A stretch of 64,000 bases of DNA from Acidobacteriota bacterium (GTDB taxonomy: Bacteria; Acidobacteriota; Vicinamibacteria; Vicinamibacterales; 2-12-FULL-66-21). A program made the position numbers and the translations under genes. Where the stretch lies: NCBI GenBank assembly GCA_003222675.1, contig QHWT01000048.1, forward strand, positions 62,001-126,000. Reading direction: 5' to 3'. The notes below the pieces were generated by a model, which was not told the origin of the DNA, searched no databases, and saw nothing but the letters and a program-made list of their open reading frames with translations. Each line of letters opens with the position of its first letter. Position 1 is the stretch's first letter. Positions 35,084 through 42,816 of the stretch are shown piece by piece.

Positions 35084-36952
35084 ATGCTCATGACACAGCG
35101 ACTGCTCCCCTCGCTCCTGGCCGTGTTCATGTTCCTGCCGTCCGTCGCGCGCGCGTCGGACGCGCCGCGCACGGCGTATACCCGCGCCCTCGGGCAGGAG
35201 CGTGCGGTGCGTGACGCGAACGACCACGCGAGCGCCGCGTCTATCCGCCGCGTGATTGCCTCCTACGAGAAGATCGTCCGGCGATATCCCGCGAGCGGCT
35301 ACGCCGACAACGCGCTCTGGCAGGCGGCGAACCTCGCGCTGCTCGCCTTCGATCGTTCCGGCGACCAGTCGGATCGCAAAGACGCGATCCGTCTCCTGAA
35401 CATGCTGACGAGGGGCTATTCCTCGAGCAGCCTGGTGCCGGAGGCACAAGCGACGCTGCAGGACATTGCGAACAGCAGCGCGGCGGGCACGTCCTTCCGC
35501 CTGCCTTCGACAGCGCCTTCGACCGAGCTCAGGCCAGGAAAGGCGGAAGCCACGAGAGTGGAGCGATCGGAAGCCACAAGAATGGAGAGGGTGGAACCCA
35601 CCAGGCGAGTCGCGGAACCCACCAGGGTGGGGGCGGAATCCACACGATCGGAGAAGCCGGAAGCGATGCGGCCGGAGAAGGCGGACGCGTCCGCGACCAC
35701 CGAGCCGGTGATGCTGAAGGACATCCGGCGATCGCTGCTGCCCGACGGCGTGCGCGTGACGATCAATCTCGACGCCGAGGTTTCGTTTCATCAGGAGGAG
35801 CTCGAGCGGCCCAAGCGCGTCTTCTTCGATCTCAAGGGCGTGCGCGCCATCGCCGCGTTGCAGGACGTCACGCTGAAGTTCGACGATGACGTGGTGCGCG
35901 AGATTCGTCTGGGAAGGCACCCGCAGACCACGACACGCGTCGTCCTCGACCTGACGGGCGTGGATGCATACAGCGTGTATTCGCTGTACAACCCGTACCG
36001 ACTCATCATCGATTTCCGCAGGACCGCGGGGATCAAACCGATCGTCGCCACTCCACCTCCGCTCGTCGCATCGCTGCCGGCGGCGCCGCCTGCGCCAGCC
36101 AGATTCGAAATCGGCACGCCGGAGCCGACTGGCGACCTCGACAAGGCGCCGTTGCCGTCGACGGAGCGGACGCCGCCGTCACTGCCACCGGCCGCGCCGG
36201 CCGCGAACTCGAATGGAAAGTTCTCCATCTCGCGGCAGTTGGGCCTGAGCGTCTCGCGCATCGTGATTGACGCCGGCCACGGCGGCCATGATCCCGGGGC
36301 GCAGGGCCAGGGGATCAACGAAGCGGAAGTGACGCTCGACGTGGCGCTGCGTCTGCAGAAGCTGCTGCTGAAGCAGCCCGGCATGGAAGTCGTGATGACG
36401 CGCGACACCGACATCTTCATCGCGCTCCAGGAACGCACCGCGATTGCCAACCGCGAAGGGGCGGACCTGTTTCTCTCCATCCACGCGAACGCGAGCCGCA
36501 ATCCAAAGGCGCGTGGCATCGAGAGCTACTTCCTCAACTTCGCGACGAACCCGGAAGCGGAGGCGGTCGCGGCACGCGAGAACTCCGGTTCGGGTCAGAC
36601 GATGCATAGGCTGCCGGATATCGTGAAGGCGATTGCGCTGAACAACAAGATCAACGAGTCGCGCGACTTCGCCGACATCGTGCAGAAGGCGATGATTACG
36701 CGGCTCCAGACGCGCAACAAGCAGCTCCACGATCTCGGCGTGAAGCAGGCGCCGTTCGTGGTCCTCATTGGCGCCGGCATGCCAAGCGTCCTGGCGGAAA
36801 TCTCGTTCGTGACGAACAAGCAGGAAGGGGCGCTGCTGAAGACCGGGGCCTATCGTCAGCAGATTGCGCAGGCGCTGTTCGATGCCGTTGTGAATTACCA
36901 GCAGGGCCTCAAGCGGATGCGCGTCATCGCCAAGAAGGCCACAGAACAGTAG
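35084..36952 (+). CDS. amiC: AMIN-domain N-acetylmuramoyl-L-alanine amidase
   Basis: A periplasmic cell-wall amidase that splits daughter cells. Its 622 residues are long for the family. In order: signal peptide (1-25), a TPR-like helical region (about 30-135, ASIRRVIASYEKIVRRYP), an E-x-T-R repeat linker (about 145-205), an AMIN domain (about 208-310, VRVTINLDAEVSFHQEEL), a Pro-rich linker, and an Amidase_3 domain. The amidase domain has IDAGHGGHDPGAQG (zinc His), NEAEVTLDVA (zinc Glu), FLSIHANAS (zinc His) and LAEISFVTN (catalytic Glu). It lies next to ftsK, consistent with division. An alternative ATG is at 35090. Confidence 0.92.
   Translation: MLMTQRLLPSLLAVFMFLPSVARASDAPRTAYTRALGQERAVRDANDHASAASIRRVIASYEKIVRRYPASGYADNALWQAANLALLAFDRSGDQSDRKDAIRLLNMLTRGYSSSSLVPEAQATLQDIANSSAAGTSFRLPSTAPSTELRPGKAEATRVERSEATRMERVEPTRRVAEPTRVGAESTRSEKPEAMRPEKADASATTEPVMLKDIRRSLLPDGVRVTINLDAEVSFHQEELERPKRVFFDLKGVRAIAALQDVTLKFDDDVVREIRLGRHPQTTTRVVLDLTGVDAYSVYSLYNPYRLIIDFRRTAGIKPIVATPPPLVASLPAAPPAPARFEIGTPEPTGDLDKAPLPSTERTPPSLPPAAPAANSNGKFSISRQLGLSVSRIVIDAGHGGHDPGAQGQGINEAEVTLDVALRLQKLLLKQPGMEVVMTRDTDIFIALQERTAIANREGADLFLSIHANASRNPKARGIESYFLNFATNPEAEAVAARENSGSGQTMHRLPDIVKAIALNNKINESRDFADIVQKAMITRLQTRNKQLHDLGVKQAPFVVLIGAGMPSVLAEISFVTNKQEGALLKTGAYRQQIAQALFDAVVNYQQGLKRMRVIAKKATEQ
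35499..35556 (+). repeat. 58-bp element, coding copy inside the amidase gene
   Basis: The sequence from GCCTGCCTTCGACAGC to AGGCGGAAGCCACGAG matches, in inverse, 36967-37024 with two differences in 58 bases. It is read in frame as part of the linker before the AMIN domain. Confidence 0.9.
35545..35694 (+). repeat. 24/21-nt tandem repeat encoding E-x-T-R units
   Basis: Six units beginning GGAAGCCAC, GGAAGCCAC, GGAACCCAC, GGAACCCAC, GGAATCCAC and GGAAGCGAT, with lengths 24, 24, 21, 21, 24 and 24 nt. They encode EATRVERS, EATRMERV, EPTRRVA, EPTRVGA, ESTRSEKP and EAMRPEKA. The first unit is the end of the 58-bp dispersed element. Confidence 0.85.
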
Positions 36953-36966
36953 ACAATCGTGCCGTT

Positions 36967-37024
36967 CTCGTGGCTTCCGCCTTTTCTGGCCTGAGCTCAG
37001 TCGAAGGCGCTGTCGAAGGCAGGC
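36967..37024 (-). repeat. 58-bp element, non-coding inverted copy after the amidase stop
   Basis: It begins 14 bp after the stop codon of the amidase gene. It reads CTCGTGGCTTCCGCC to GCTGTCGAAGGCAGGC and is the inverse of 35499-35556. The CTCGTGGCTTCCGCCTT half recurs at about 50690-50706. Confidence 0.9.
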
Positions 37025-37059
37025 GCGAAGAGCGGGCCGCGAGGCGTTAGAATAGAACC

Positions 37060-37305
37060 ATGGTGCTCTTTCAGCCCGAGCCGATCATCGTTCGCGTGGT
37101 CGAGCAGCCGGTGCACGACACGTCGATGGCCGACGTGATCATCGGCGCGATCGGGCTCACGGGCTTTCTCCTGGTGACCGCTGCCCTGCTCGGTGTCGCG
37201 CTCGGCGGCATCCTGATTGGCGTGAAGAAGCTGCGCGCGCGGTACGAGCTCGATGCGCAGGCGGATCCAAACGAGCTCCGCGTCACACCCCACTGGTTAT
37301 CGTAG
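37060..37305 (+). CDS. Small single-span membrane protein
   Basis: An 81-residue protein with one strong membrane segment (GLTGFLLVTAALLGVALGGI, about 32-52). A basic stop-transfer follows (VKKLRARYELDAQADPNE). I do not recognise it. It is conserved-looking in composition but has no known motif. The ATG at 37060 has no clear Shine-Dalgarno sequence. It is convergent with pepA. Confidence 0.55.
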   Translation: MVLFQPEPIIVRVVEQPVHDTSMADVIIGAIGLTGFLLVTAALLGVALGGILIGVKKLRARYELDAQADPNELRVTPHWLS

Positions 37306-37325
37306 CGCTCCTGCTGTCGAGCGCG

Positions 37326-38840
37326 TTACGGCTTCAGCGCGAACGCAAGCTCCGCGAGCGCGCGCACGGCAACTCCTGTTGCCCCTTTCGGCTGATACGG
37401 TTTCGTTTCGTCGGCCCACGCCACGCCGGCGATGTCGAAATGCGCCCACGGCAGACCGCCGGTGAATTCCTTCAGGAACATCGCCGCGGTGCAGGCGCCG
37501 GCCGGACGGCCGCCTGAGTTCACCATGTCGGCGATCTCGCTGCGGAGTTGATCGGCGTACTCCTCGAACAGCGGCATCGGCCAGCAGCGATCGCCGGAGC
37601 GATCGGCGGTCTCCCGCACGAACTGGACCCAGTCCTCAGGCGCGCCGAACAGGCCCGATGCCGCGCGTCCAAGCGCGACGGCGCACGCGCCGGTCAGGGT
37701 CGCGACGTCGATGAGATGGGTCGCGCCGAGCTGCTGCGCGTACCAGAGCCCGTCGCCCAGCACGAGACGCCCTTCGGCGTCGGTGTTGATCACCTCGACC
37801 GTCTTGCCGCTCGCCCCCTTCAATACGTCGCCCGGCTTCACGGCCTTGCCGCCCGGCATGTTCTCCGTGGCCGGCACGACGCCGACGACCTTTATCGGCG
37901 CGCGCAGCAGTGCGATCGCACGCATCGCGCAGATGACGGCGGCGCCGCCGGCCATGTCGTCCTTCATGCGCTCCATGCCGTCAGCCGGCTTGATTGAGAT
38001 GCCGCCGGTGTCGAACGTGATGCCTTTCCCGACGAGCCCGAGCACCGGCGAAGACGGAGCGCCTGACGGCTCGTGCCTGAGCACGATGACGCGCGGCGGC
38101 TCAGCGCTGCCGCGTGCGACGCCAAGCAGCAGGCCCATGTCGAGCCGCGCGATCTGATGCTCATCGAGAATGTCGACGGCGAGGCCGGCGTCGCGCCCGA
38201 TGCGCGCTGCGCGGTCGGCAAACTCTCGGGGCGTGAGCACGTTGGATGGCTCGTTGGAGAGCGCTTTGGCGATATTGCACGACTCTGCGAGGACGCACCC
38301 GCGTTCGACGGCATCTCCAAGCTCGCGAATCGACGTGCCCCGCTCGGCCGGCACGACGACGGTGAACTCCGCGGGCGGCGGACCAAGCCGTTCGCCACTC
38401 TTGTACTGGTCGGCGCTGAATGCCGAAAGCGTCAGCCCGTCGGCGATCGCCTGCACAGCCCCGGGACCGTCGAGTCCGCCGCGCTCGAGGAACGCGACTC
38501 GATCGATGCACTTCTGCCGCGCCTGCATGGCCGCTGCCGCGGCGAGCTTGCGCAATCGGTCCAGGGTCAACTCGCTTGCTCTTCCGGCCCCGACCAGCGC
38601 GATCCGCCGGGCCTTCCATTCCGACGTCACGGGCGTAAAAAAGAAGTCGTAGGGGCGTCCTTTGAGCTCGCCCGACGTCACCGCGCGGCTGGCTTCTCCT
38701 GATGTCGCGGAGTCGAGGCCGTTCAAGCTTTCAGCGATCGGCTCACCCTCGAAGAGCGGCACGACCAGTAGATCCACGTCTACTTGCGCCGGCGGCGCCG
38801 CGATGAGGCGCACGGCTGAAGATTGCAGAGTACGAGACAT
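37326..38840 (-). CDS. pepA: Leucyl aminopeptidase PepA (M17)
   Basis: A cytosolic two-metal aminopeptidase that removes N-terminal residues from peptides. The 504 residues include LVGKGITFDTGGISIKPADG (metal/active-site Lys and Asp), MKDDMAGGAAVI, and the family signature NTDAEGRLVLGDGL. The C-terminal catalytic domain is complete (WAHFDIAGVAW). The N-terminal alpha/beta domain is present but diverged. TATAAT ends 8 nt before the ATG, so it may be leaderless. In some bacteria PepA also binds DNA; there is no evidence for that here. Confidence 0.93.
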   Translation of the reverse strand: MSRTLQSSAVRLIAAPPAQVDVDLLVVPLFEGEPIAESLNGLDSATSGEASRAVTSGELKGRPYDFFFTPVTSEWKARRIALVGAGRASELTLDRLRKLAAAAAMQARQKCIDRVAFLERGGLDGPGAVQAIADGLTLSAFSADQYKSGERLGPPPAEFTVVVPAERGTSIRELGDAVERGCVLAESCNIAKALSNEPSNVLTPREFADRAARIGRDAGLAVDILDEHQIARLDMGLLLGVARGSAEPPRVIVLRHEPSGAPSSPVLGLVGKGITFDTGGISIKPADGMERMKDDMAGGAAVICAMRAIALLRAPIKVVGVVPATENMPGGKAVKPGDVLKGASGKTVEVINTDAEGRLVLGDGLWYAQQLGATHLIDVATLTGACAVALGRAASGLFGAPEDWVQFVRETADRSGDRCWPMPLFEEYADQLRSEIADMVNSGGRPAGACTAAMFLKEFTGGLPWAHFDIAGVAWADETKPYQPKGATGVAVRALAELAFALKP

Positions 38841-38848
38841 GGGGCGGA

Positions 38849-38854
38849 ATTATA
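38849..38854 (-). promoter_or_regulatory. -10 box of pepA
   Basis: Minus-strand TATAAT, 8 nt upstream of the pepA ATG. The -35 position falls within the hairpin at 38861-38892 and is poor. Confidence 0.6.
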
Positions 38855-38860
38855 GTCTGT

Positions 38861-38950
38861 TGAACGACTGCCGCTGAAGCGGCAGTCGTTCATAGGCGGC
38901 GCTTCGCGCCGCTAGTCCGACGTGCCTCTGGAGTACAATGGCACGTCGGA
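38861..38950. repeat. Three consecutive hairpins between pepA and the next gene
   Basis: Stem 1 is TGAACGACTGCCGCT paired with its inverse (38861-38875 with 38878-38892, perfect 15 bp). Stem 2 is GCGGCGC-TTC-GCGCCGC (38896-38912), identical in inverse to 27368-27384. Stem 3 is TCCGACGTGCC with GGCACGTCGGA (38916-38926, 38940-38950). The genes here are divergent, so they are not ordinary terminators. Confidence 0.85.
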
Positions 38951-38974
38951 CTTGCGCCCTTGCGGAGGTACTTC

Positions 38975-39391
38975 ATGAGGGGATTTTCACTATTGCCGGC
39001 GATTGCACTGCTGCTGCCGGTCGCCGCGGGCGCTGCCGACAAGGGGAAACCGAGCATCTCCATCAAAGCGTCGCCGGTTATCGCGTTCTCCCCCGCTCGC
39101 GTCATCGTCACCGCCGATCTGAAGGGCGGCGCGAACGATTACGAGGATTTCTACTGCCCATCGATTGAGTGGGAATGGGGAGATGGCACCACCTCGGAAC
39201 AGACTGTCGACTGCGATCCGTACGAGGCGGGCAAGAGCGAGATCAAGCGGCACTTCACCGCGTCGAAGGTGTTCCAGACCTCCGGCGACTATCGCGTGCA
39301 GTTCCGGATCAAGAAGAAAGACAAGACGATGGCCGTCGCGGGCACCGACGTCAAGATTCGCCCGGGTGCGCGCGAAAGCGGCGGCTCGTAG
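38975..39391 (+). CDS. Exported PKD-like protein
   Basis: A 138-residue protein with a signal peptide at 1-22 (ends GAADKGK). A single PKD/Ig-like domain follows: ISIKASPVIAFSPARVIVTA, then EDFYCPSIEWEWGDGTTSEQ, which is the WxWGDG turn of PKD domains, and FQTSGDYRVQFRIKKKD. Two cysteines may form a disulfide. The role is unknown, perhaps adhesion or protein contacts in the envelope. GGAGG lies 7 nt before the ATG. Confidence 0.7.
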   Translation: MRGFSLLPAIALLLPVAAGAADKGKPSISIKASPVIAFSPARVIVTADLKGGANDYEDFYCPSIEWEWGDGTTSEQTVDCDPYEAGKSEIKRHFTASKVFQTSGDYRVQFRIKKKDKTMAVAGTDVKIRPGARESGGS

Positions 39392-39477
39392 ACGCAGACA
39401 AATCGTCGATGCCAATGTGCAACGCCAAAGGCCAAACGCCTTTGTTTTCGGCATTCAGCATTGACATGTGCAGCGGC

Positions 39478-39647
39478 CCGGTAGCGAAGCTTCGCCTCAA
39501 ACCGCCGAGTCATCGCCCGGCGGCAGCGGCGAACCTTCCCTGCTAATGCGCGGCCGCTGAGCGGCCGCGCCTAAGACAGCTTCTAAGGCTCACCGACAAG
39601 AAACGTGCTTCACCTTTCACGACTTTGGCCTTAGCAAGATGTCTAGG
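39478..39647 (+). repeat. 170-bp repeated element, copy 1
   Basis: It runs from CCGGTAGCGAAGCTTCGCC to GATGTCTAGG and is nearly identical to 42640-42809 (a few substitutions and two 1-bp indels). It contains a perfect hairpin GCGCGGCCGC-TGA-GCGGCCGCGC. The right 77 nt are bounded by inverse ends (CCTAAGACAGCTTCTAAGGC and GCCTTAG...TGTCTAGG). Its last bases contain the stop codon of the DUF4390 gene. Confidence 0.93.
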
Positions 39648-40278
39648 GCCGTACTCCCGCTTTGACATCCCTGCCCGCGAGCGTGCGCGTGCGCGATTCG
39701 GCGGAGATGCTCTGCAGGTAATCGTTGACCTGCAGCACCGCGTGAAAAAGCATACGGCCCATCGATCCCAGACTCACCGAACCATCGTCGCCGCCGAACA
39801 CCGCTTCCCCTGCTTGCGTTGCTTCCTTTTCTGCAATCGTGCCCAGCGTCGCGAGCGTGCGCAGGTAGTACTTGTTTCGCTCATCTACTGATTCCGCCCG
39901 GCCGATATCGAGGCGTACCGTCAGTGGCTCCTGCCACGCCGGCTGACGGCTGATCTCTCCATACCGATCCGAGACGCTGACCTGTCGCGTCGACGGATCC
40001 AGGATGATCCGAAACACGGTGACGAGCGCCGGCTGCGCGAGGTGGTCCCAAATCGCGCGGTCCTCCCACAACTCGAGCTGCAGCCGCAGGTGCAGCGCGC
40101 CGCCTTGCGTGAGGATCGACTGAAATTTCGCCGGGAACATGTCGCGGATCTCCAGTGCCGCCCGCAGGGTTCCGCCTGCCAGGCGTACTTCCATCACGCG
40201 GGCGTCGAGGGCCGCGGCCGGCGCTGCTACGCCCAGGAGCGCCAGCACGATGAGCAGCAGCGCGGACCTGCAACGCAT
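39643..40278 (-). CDS. Exported DUF4390 protein
   Basis: A 211-residue protein. Signal peptide at 1-23 (LLLIVLALLGVAAPAAA). DUF4390 body: VRLAGGTLRAALEIRDMFPA, LHLRLQLELWEDRAIWDHL, VFRIILDPSTRQVSVSD, VRLDIGRAESVDERNKYYL. DUF4390 proteins are predicted periplasmic and often sit next to two-component or Omp85 genes. Here the gene overlaps the Omp85-like gene by 1 nt (ATGA). The function is unknown. The stop codon lies in the 170-bp repeat. Confidence 0.8.
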   Translation of the reverse strand: MRCRSALLLIVLALLGVAAPAAALDARVMEVRLAGGTLRAALEIRDMFPAKFQSILTQGGALHLRLQLELWEDRAIWDHLAQPALVTVFRIILDPSTRQVSVSDRYGEISRQPAWQEPLTVRLDIGRAESVDERNKYYLRTLATLGTIAEKEATQAGEAVFGGDDGSVSLGSMGRMLFHAVLQVNDYLQSISAESRTRTLAGRDVKAGVRP

Positions 40279-41945
40279 CAGAATGTCGGTGCGAGCCGGA
40301 CGAGGATCTGTCGCGAGTGTGGAATGTCGTTCGCGCGGAATCCGAACTCGACGCGCACCGATGACAGCGAGACGCCGAAGCCGATACCCTGGAGCCAGTC
40401 GCTGCGCGATCCGTTGAACGGCCCGGTGATCTTGCCGAGATCGTAGAACCCGTGCACCGACAGCAGCGCCTCGCCGCCGCGTTGGGGCGTTGTCAGATCG
40501 ACGCGATACTCCGTGTTGAAGAGCGCCATGCCGTCGCCGCTGGCTTCCTTGAACTGGTAGCCATGGACGCTGCCGATCCCCCCGAGCGCGAAGCGACGTT
40601 CGATCGGCAGGGTGCCGTTGGAGAAGCCGAGAATGCCTCGCGCCGACCATAGCTGGCGCGGCGAGAACGAGAGGTAACCGCGCGTGTTCACGATTTGGCG
40701 GGCGAAGGCTGCGTCGCCTCCGAGTTCGTGACCGGCAATTTCCGACGTCCACTCGAGGCGCAGGCCCGGTCGCTGGCGCCGCCCGAACCCGAAGAGATCG
40801 TCCGCGAGATGCCGCTCGTACGTGATGGCCTGGCCCGGCCCGCTGATCCCGCGCGTCTCGAGCGTGTAACCCAGAATCAACGCGTGCACGCGCTGATTGT
40901 GGACGGGCGGGTTTGGGCGGAACTCCTGGTCGTCGCGGAAGAAGCTGAAGTCGGTGCCATTCGCGAGCGGCGCGTGACGGTCCCACCGGAGCATCGCGCT
41001 GACCGCGTTGTGCGGTCCCATCTGAAACACCGAGAACGTTTGCACGCCCCGGCGACGGTAGTAGTCGCGAAACGTATTCTTGAACCCGAGCGCGACGAGG
41101 CTCTGCTCCACGGGCGAAATCCGCCAGTCATCGTCGGTCGCCGTGATGTCGTGGATTTCGGCGCCGACAAACAGGCGCGGACCCTTGAACAACGGCCGCT
41201 CGACGCCGAGCGAATATCCCGGAGCATCGCGGCCGAACTTGTACGAGACAGACGCGTCGATGAACGTATGGTTGAAATCGCGGTGATCGAAGATCGTCGA
41301 CGTGAACCCGATGGCCGGTGCCAACGCGTCGACGGGCGAATAGAGGTCCTCACGTCGTCCGGTCCCTGATGTAATTGAGGTGCGCGTTCGATGCCACCGC
41401 AGGGGGACTATGAGCACGTTGCGGCCCGAGCGATGCTCGAGCACAACGTGCCCGCGAGTGCCGAGCGCCCCTCCGTTGCGGTCAACAATCCGATCGACGG
41501 CCTGACCGACGGTTCGTTTGTTGTACACGTCGCCCGCTCGGATGCCGAGGTCGCCCCGCAGCTGCGCGGCGACCTTCTCGGCCAGGCCGGTGATCTCCAC
41601 CTCGTCAATGCGCCCTTCGTCGACACGAAGCGTCAGCACACCGTTCCGGTACTCCGCCGTCACCTGCGCTTCGGTGTAGCCGTCGCGCGCGTATCGCTCC
41701 TTCAGGAATTCGGCGACCTCGCCCGGCGGCGAGGGTAGCGGAGCGCCTTCGCGAAGATGCAACAACCAGAGGACGTCGTCGCGCGAGTAAACCGAGGCGC
41801 CTTCAAGAGTCAGGGTCGAGAGCGGCGGACCCTGCGTCACGCGGGTCGTCACCGATGGTGGCTGAGCGGCTGTCAGGGAGGGCAGGTCGAGGAGGGCAAG
41901 AAGCGGCAGGATCAGCACACGACGGCCGTAACGGTGCCGCTCCAT
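40278..41945 (-). CDS. Omp85/BamA-like outer-membrane barrel with POTRA region
   Basis: A 555-residue protein. Signal peptide at 1-27 (LILPLLALLDLPSLTAAQ). About two POTRA-like units follow (TLTLEGASVYSRDDVLWLLH, then VAEFLKERYARDGYTEAQVT, VDEGRIDEVEITGLAEKVAA). The C-terminal surface-antigen barrel has strands FTSTIFDHRDFNHTFIDASV, RFALGGIGSVHGYQFKEASG with the conserved GG-x-xSVRG-type turn, ending ILVRLAPTF with a terminal Phe as in barrels. BamA proper usually has five POTRA domains, so this is a smaller relative, possibly for secretion of a partner. Confidence 0.8.
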   Translation of the reverse strand: MERHRYGRRVLILPLLALLDLPSLTAAQPPSVTTRVTQGPPLSTLTLEGASVYSRDDVLWLLHLREGAPLPSPPGEVAEFLKERYARDGYTEAQVTAEYRNGVLTLRVDEGRIDEVEITGLAEKVAAQLRGDLGIRAGDVYNKRTVGQAVDRIVDRNGGALGTRGHVVLEHRSGRNVLIVPLRWHRTRTSITSGTGRREDLYSPVDALAPAIGFTSTIFDHRDFNHTFIDASVSYKFGRDAPGYSLGVERPLFKGPRLFVGAEIHDITATDDDWRISPVEQSLVALGFKNTFRDYYRRRGVQTFSVFQMGPHNAVSAMLRWDRHAPLANGTDFSFFRDDQEFRPNPPVHNQRVHALILGYTLETRGISGPGQAITYERHLADDLFGFGRRQRPGLRLEWTSEIAGHELGGDAAFARQIVNTRGYLSFSPRQLWSARGILGFSNGTLPIERRFALGGIGSVHGYQFKEASGDGMALFNTEYRVDLTTPQRGGEALLSVHGFYDLGKITGPFNGSRSDWLQGIGFGVSLSSVRVEFGFRANDIPHSRQILVRLAPTF

Positions 41946-42349
41946 CAAGGCTCTGGGACGAGATCGACCGCGACGAAGTTCCCGCGCGCCCACTCGAAAA
42001 GGCTGATGCGCGGTTCGGCGTCCTGCAGCGACACGATCAGGTGCAGGAGCGTCGGATCAGTCATCGCCGCCGCGTCCGTTTCGGATGGCGCTGAGGGGCC
42101 GCGCGGATGAGAATGATACGCGCCGCGGACAGAGCGTCCGGACGCCCGCGCGTGACGAATCGCATCGAAGTGATCCGCGGGATCGATCAAAAATCGCGTG
42201 GCGCTCGCGGACACATTGCGGGCCGGGTACGCTTCGTCGATGTCGTCGCTGAATCCGAGCAGCAGGCCGCAGCATTCGTTCGGGATTTCGCGCTTCGCAT
42301 GCGCGATCACCTCGACGATTACCTCCTGCCGCATCCGCACCTGCCTCAC
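41945..42349 (-). CDS. M67/JAB-type metallopeptidase
   Basis: A 134-residue JAMM-domain protein. The JAMM zinc motif is [15 protein letters not shown] (HxH-x7-SxxD), and the upstream catalytic Glu is in [13 protein letters not shown]. Bacterial members cut C-terminal tails from ubiquitin-like sulfur carriers or release cysteine. It starts with GTG overlapping the thiolase stop by 4 bp and ends overlapping the Omp85-like gene, so it was transcribed with both. No sulfur carrier gene lies nearby. Confidence 0.85.
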   Translation of the reverse strand: MRQVRMRQEVIVEVIAHAKREIPNECCGLLLGFSDDIDEAYPARNVSASATRFLIDPADHFDAIRHARASGRSVRGAYHSHPRGPSAPSETDAAAMTDPTLLHLIVSLQDAEPRISLFEWARGNFVAVDLVPEP

Positions 42350-42609
42350 GTTGTGACGCTTTCCACGATCATGGCCTTGCCCATGCCGCCGCCGATGCAG
42401 AGCGATGCGGAGTCACGCCCGCCGCCGCGCGCCTGGAGGGCGTGCACGAGCGCCGTGAGCACGCGCGTGCCGCTTGCGCCGATCGGATGTCCGAGCGCGA
42501 AGGCGCCGCCGTGGACGTTCACTTTCTTCGGGTCGAGCCTCGGTTCGCGTACCACGGCCAGCGACTGCGCGGCGAAGGCCTCGTTCAGCTCGATAACGTC
42601 GAGATCCAT
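42346..42609 (-). pseudogene. C-terminal fragment of acetyl-CoA acetyltransferase (thiolase)
   Basis: Eighty-seven codons cover only the end of a thiolase: [33 protein letters not shown] (active-site His) and [13 protein letters not shown] with the active-site Cys. The first about 300 residues, including the nucleophilic Cys, are missing. Homology stops about 30 bp before the 170-bp element, which suggests the element or recombination at it removed the 5' part. It is not an active enzyme alone. Confidence 0.85.
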
Positions 42610-42639
42610 GCATCCTCGATGAATGTGTTATTGATCTGT

Positions 42640-42809
42640 CCGGTAGCGAAGCTTCGCCTCAAACCGCCGAGTCATCGCCCGGCGGCAGCGGCGAACCTTC
42701 CCTACTAATTGCGCGGCCGCTGAGCGGCCGCGCCTAAGACAGCTTCTAAGGCTCACCGACAAGAAACGTGCTTCACCTTTCACGGCGTTGGCCTTAGAAG
42801 ATGTCTAGG
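42640..42809 (+). repeat. 170-bp repeated element, copy 2
   Basis: Same orientation as the copy at 39478-39647, 3.16 kb away. Its right end TCTAGG runs into GAGG to make the AGGAGG ribosome site (42807-42812) of the M16 peptidase gene, 4 nt before its ATG. Confidence 0.93.
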
Positions 42810-42816
42810 AGGCCTC

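Noticed and set aside
39478-39647. Insertion sequence with transposase
   Set aside because: The 170-bp copies have no coding capacity and no flanking transposase; at most they are non-autonomous.
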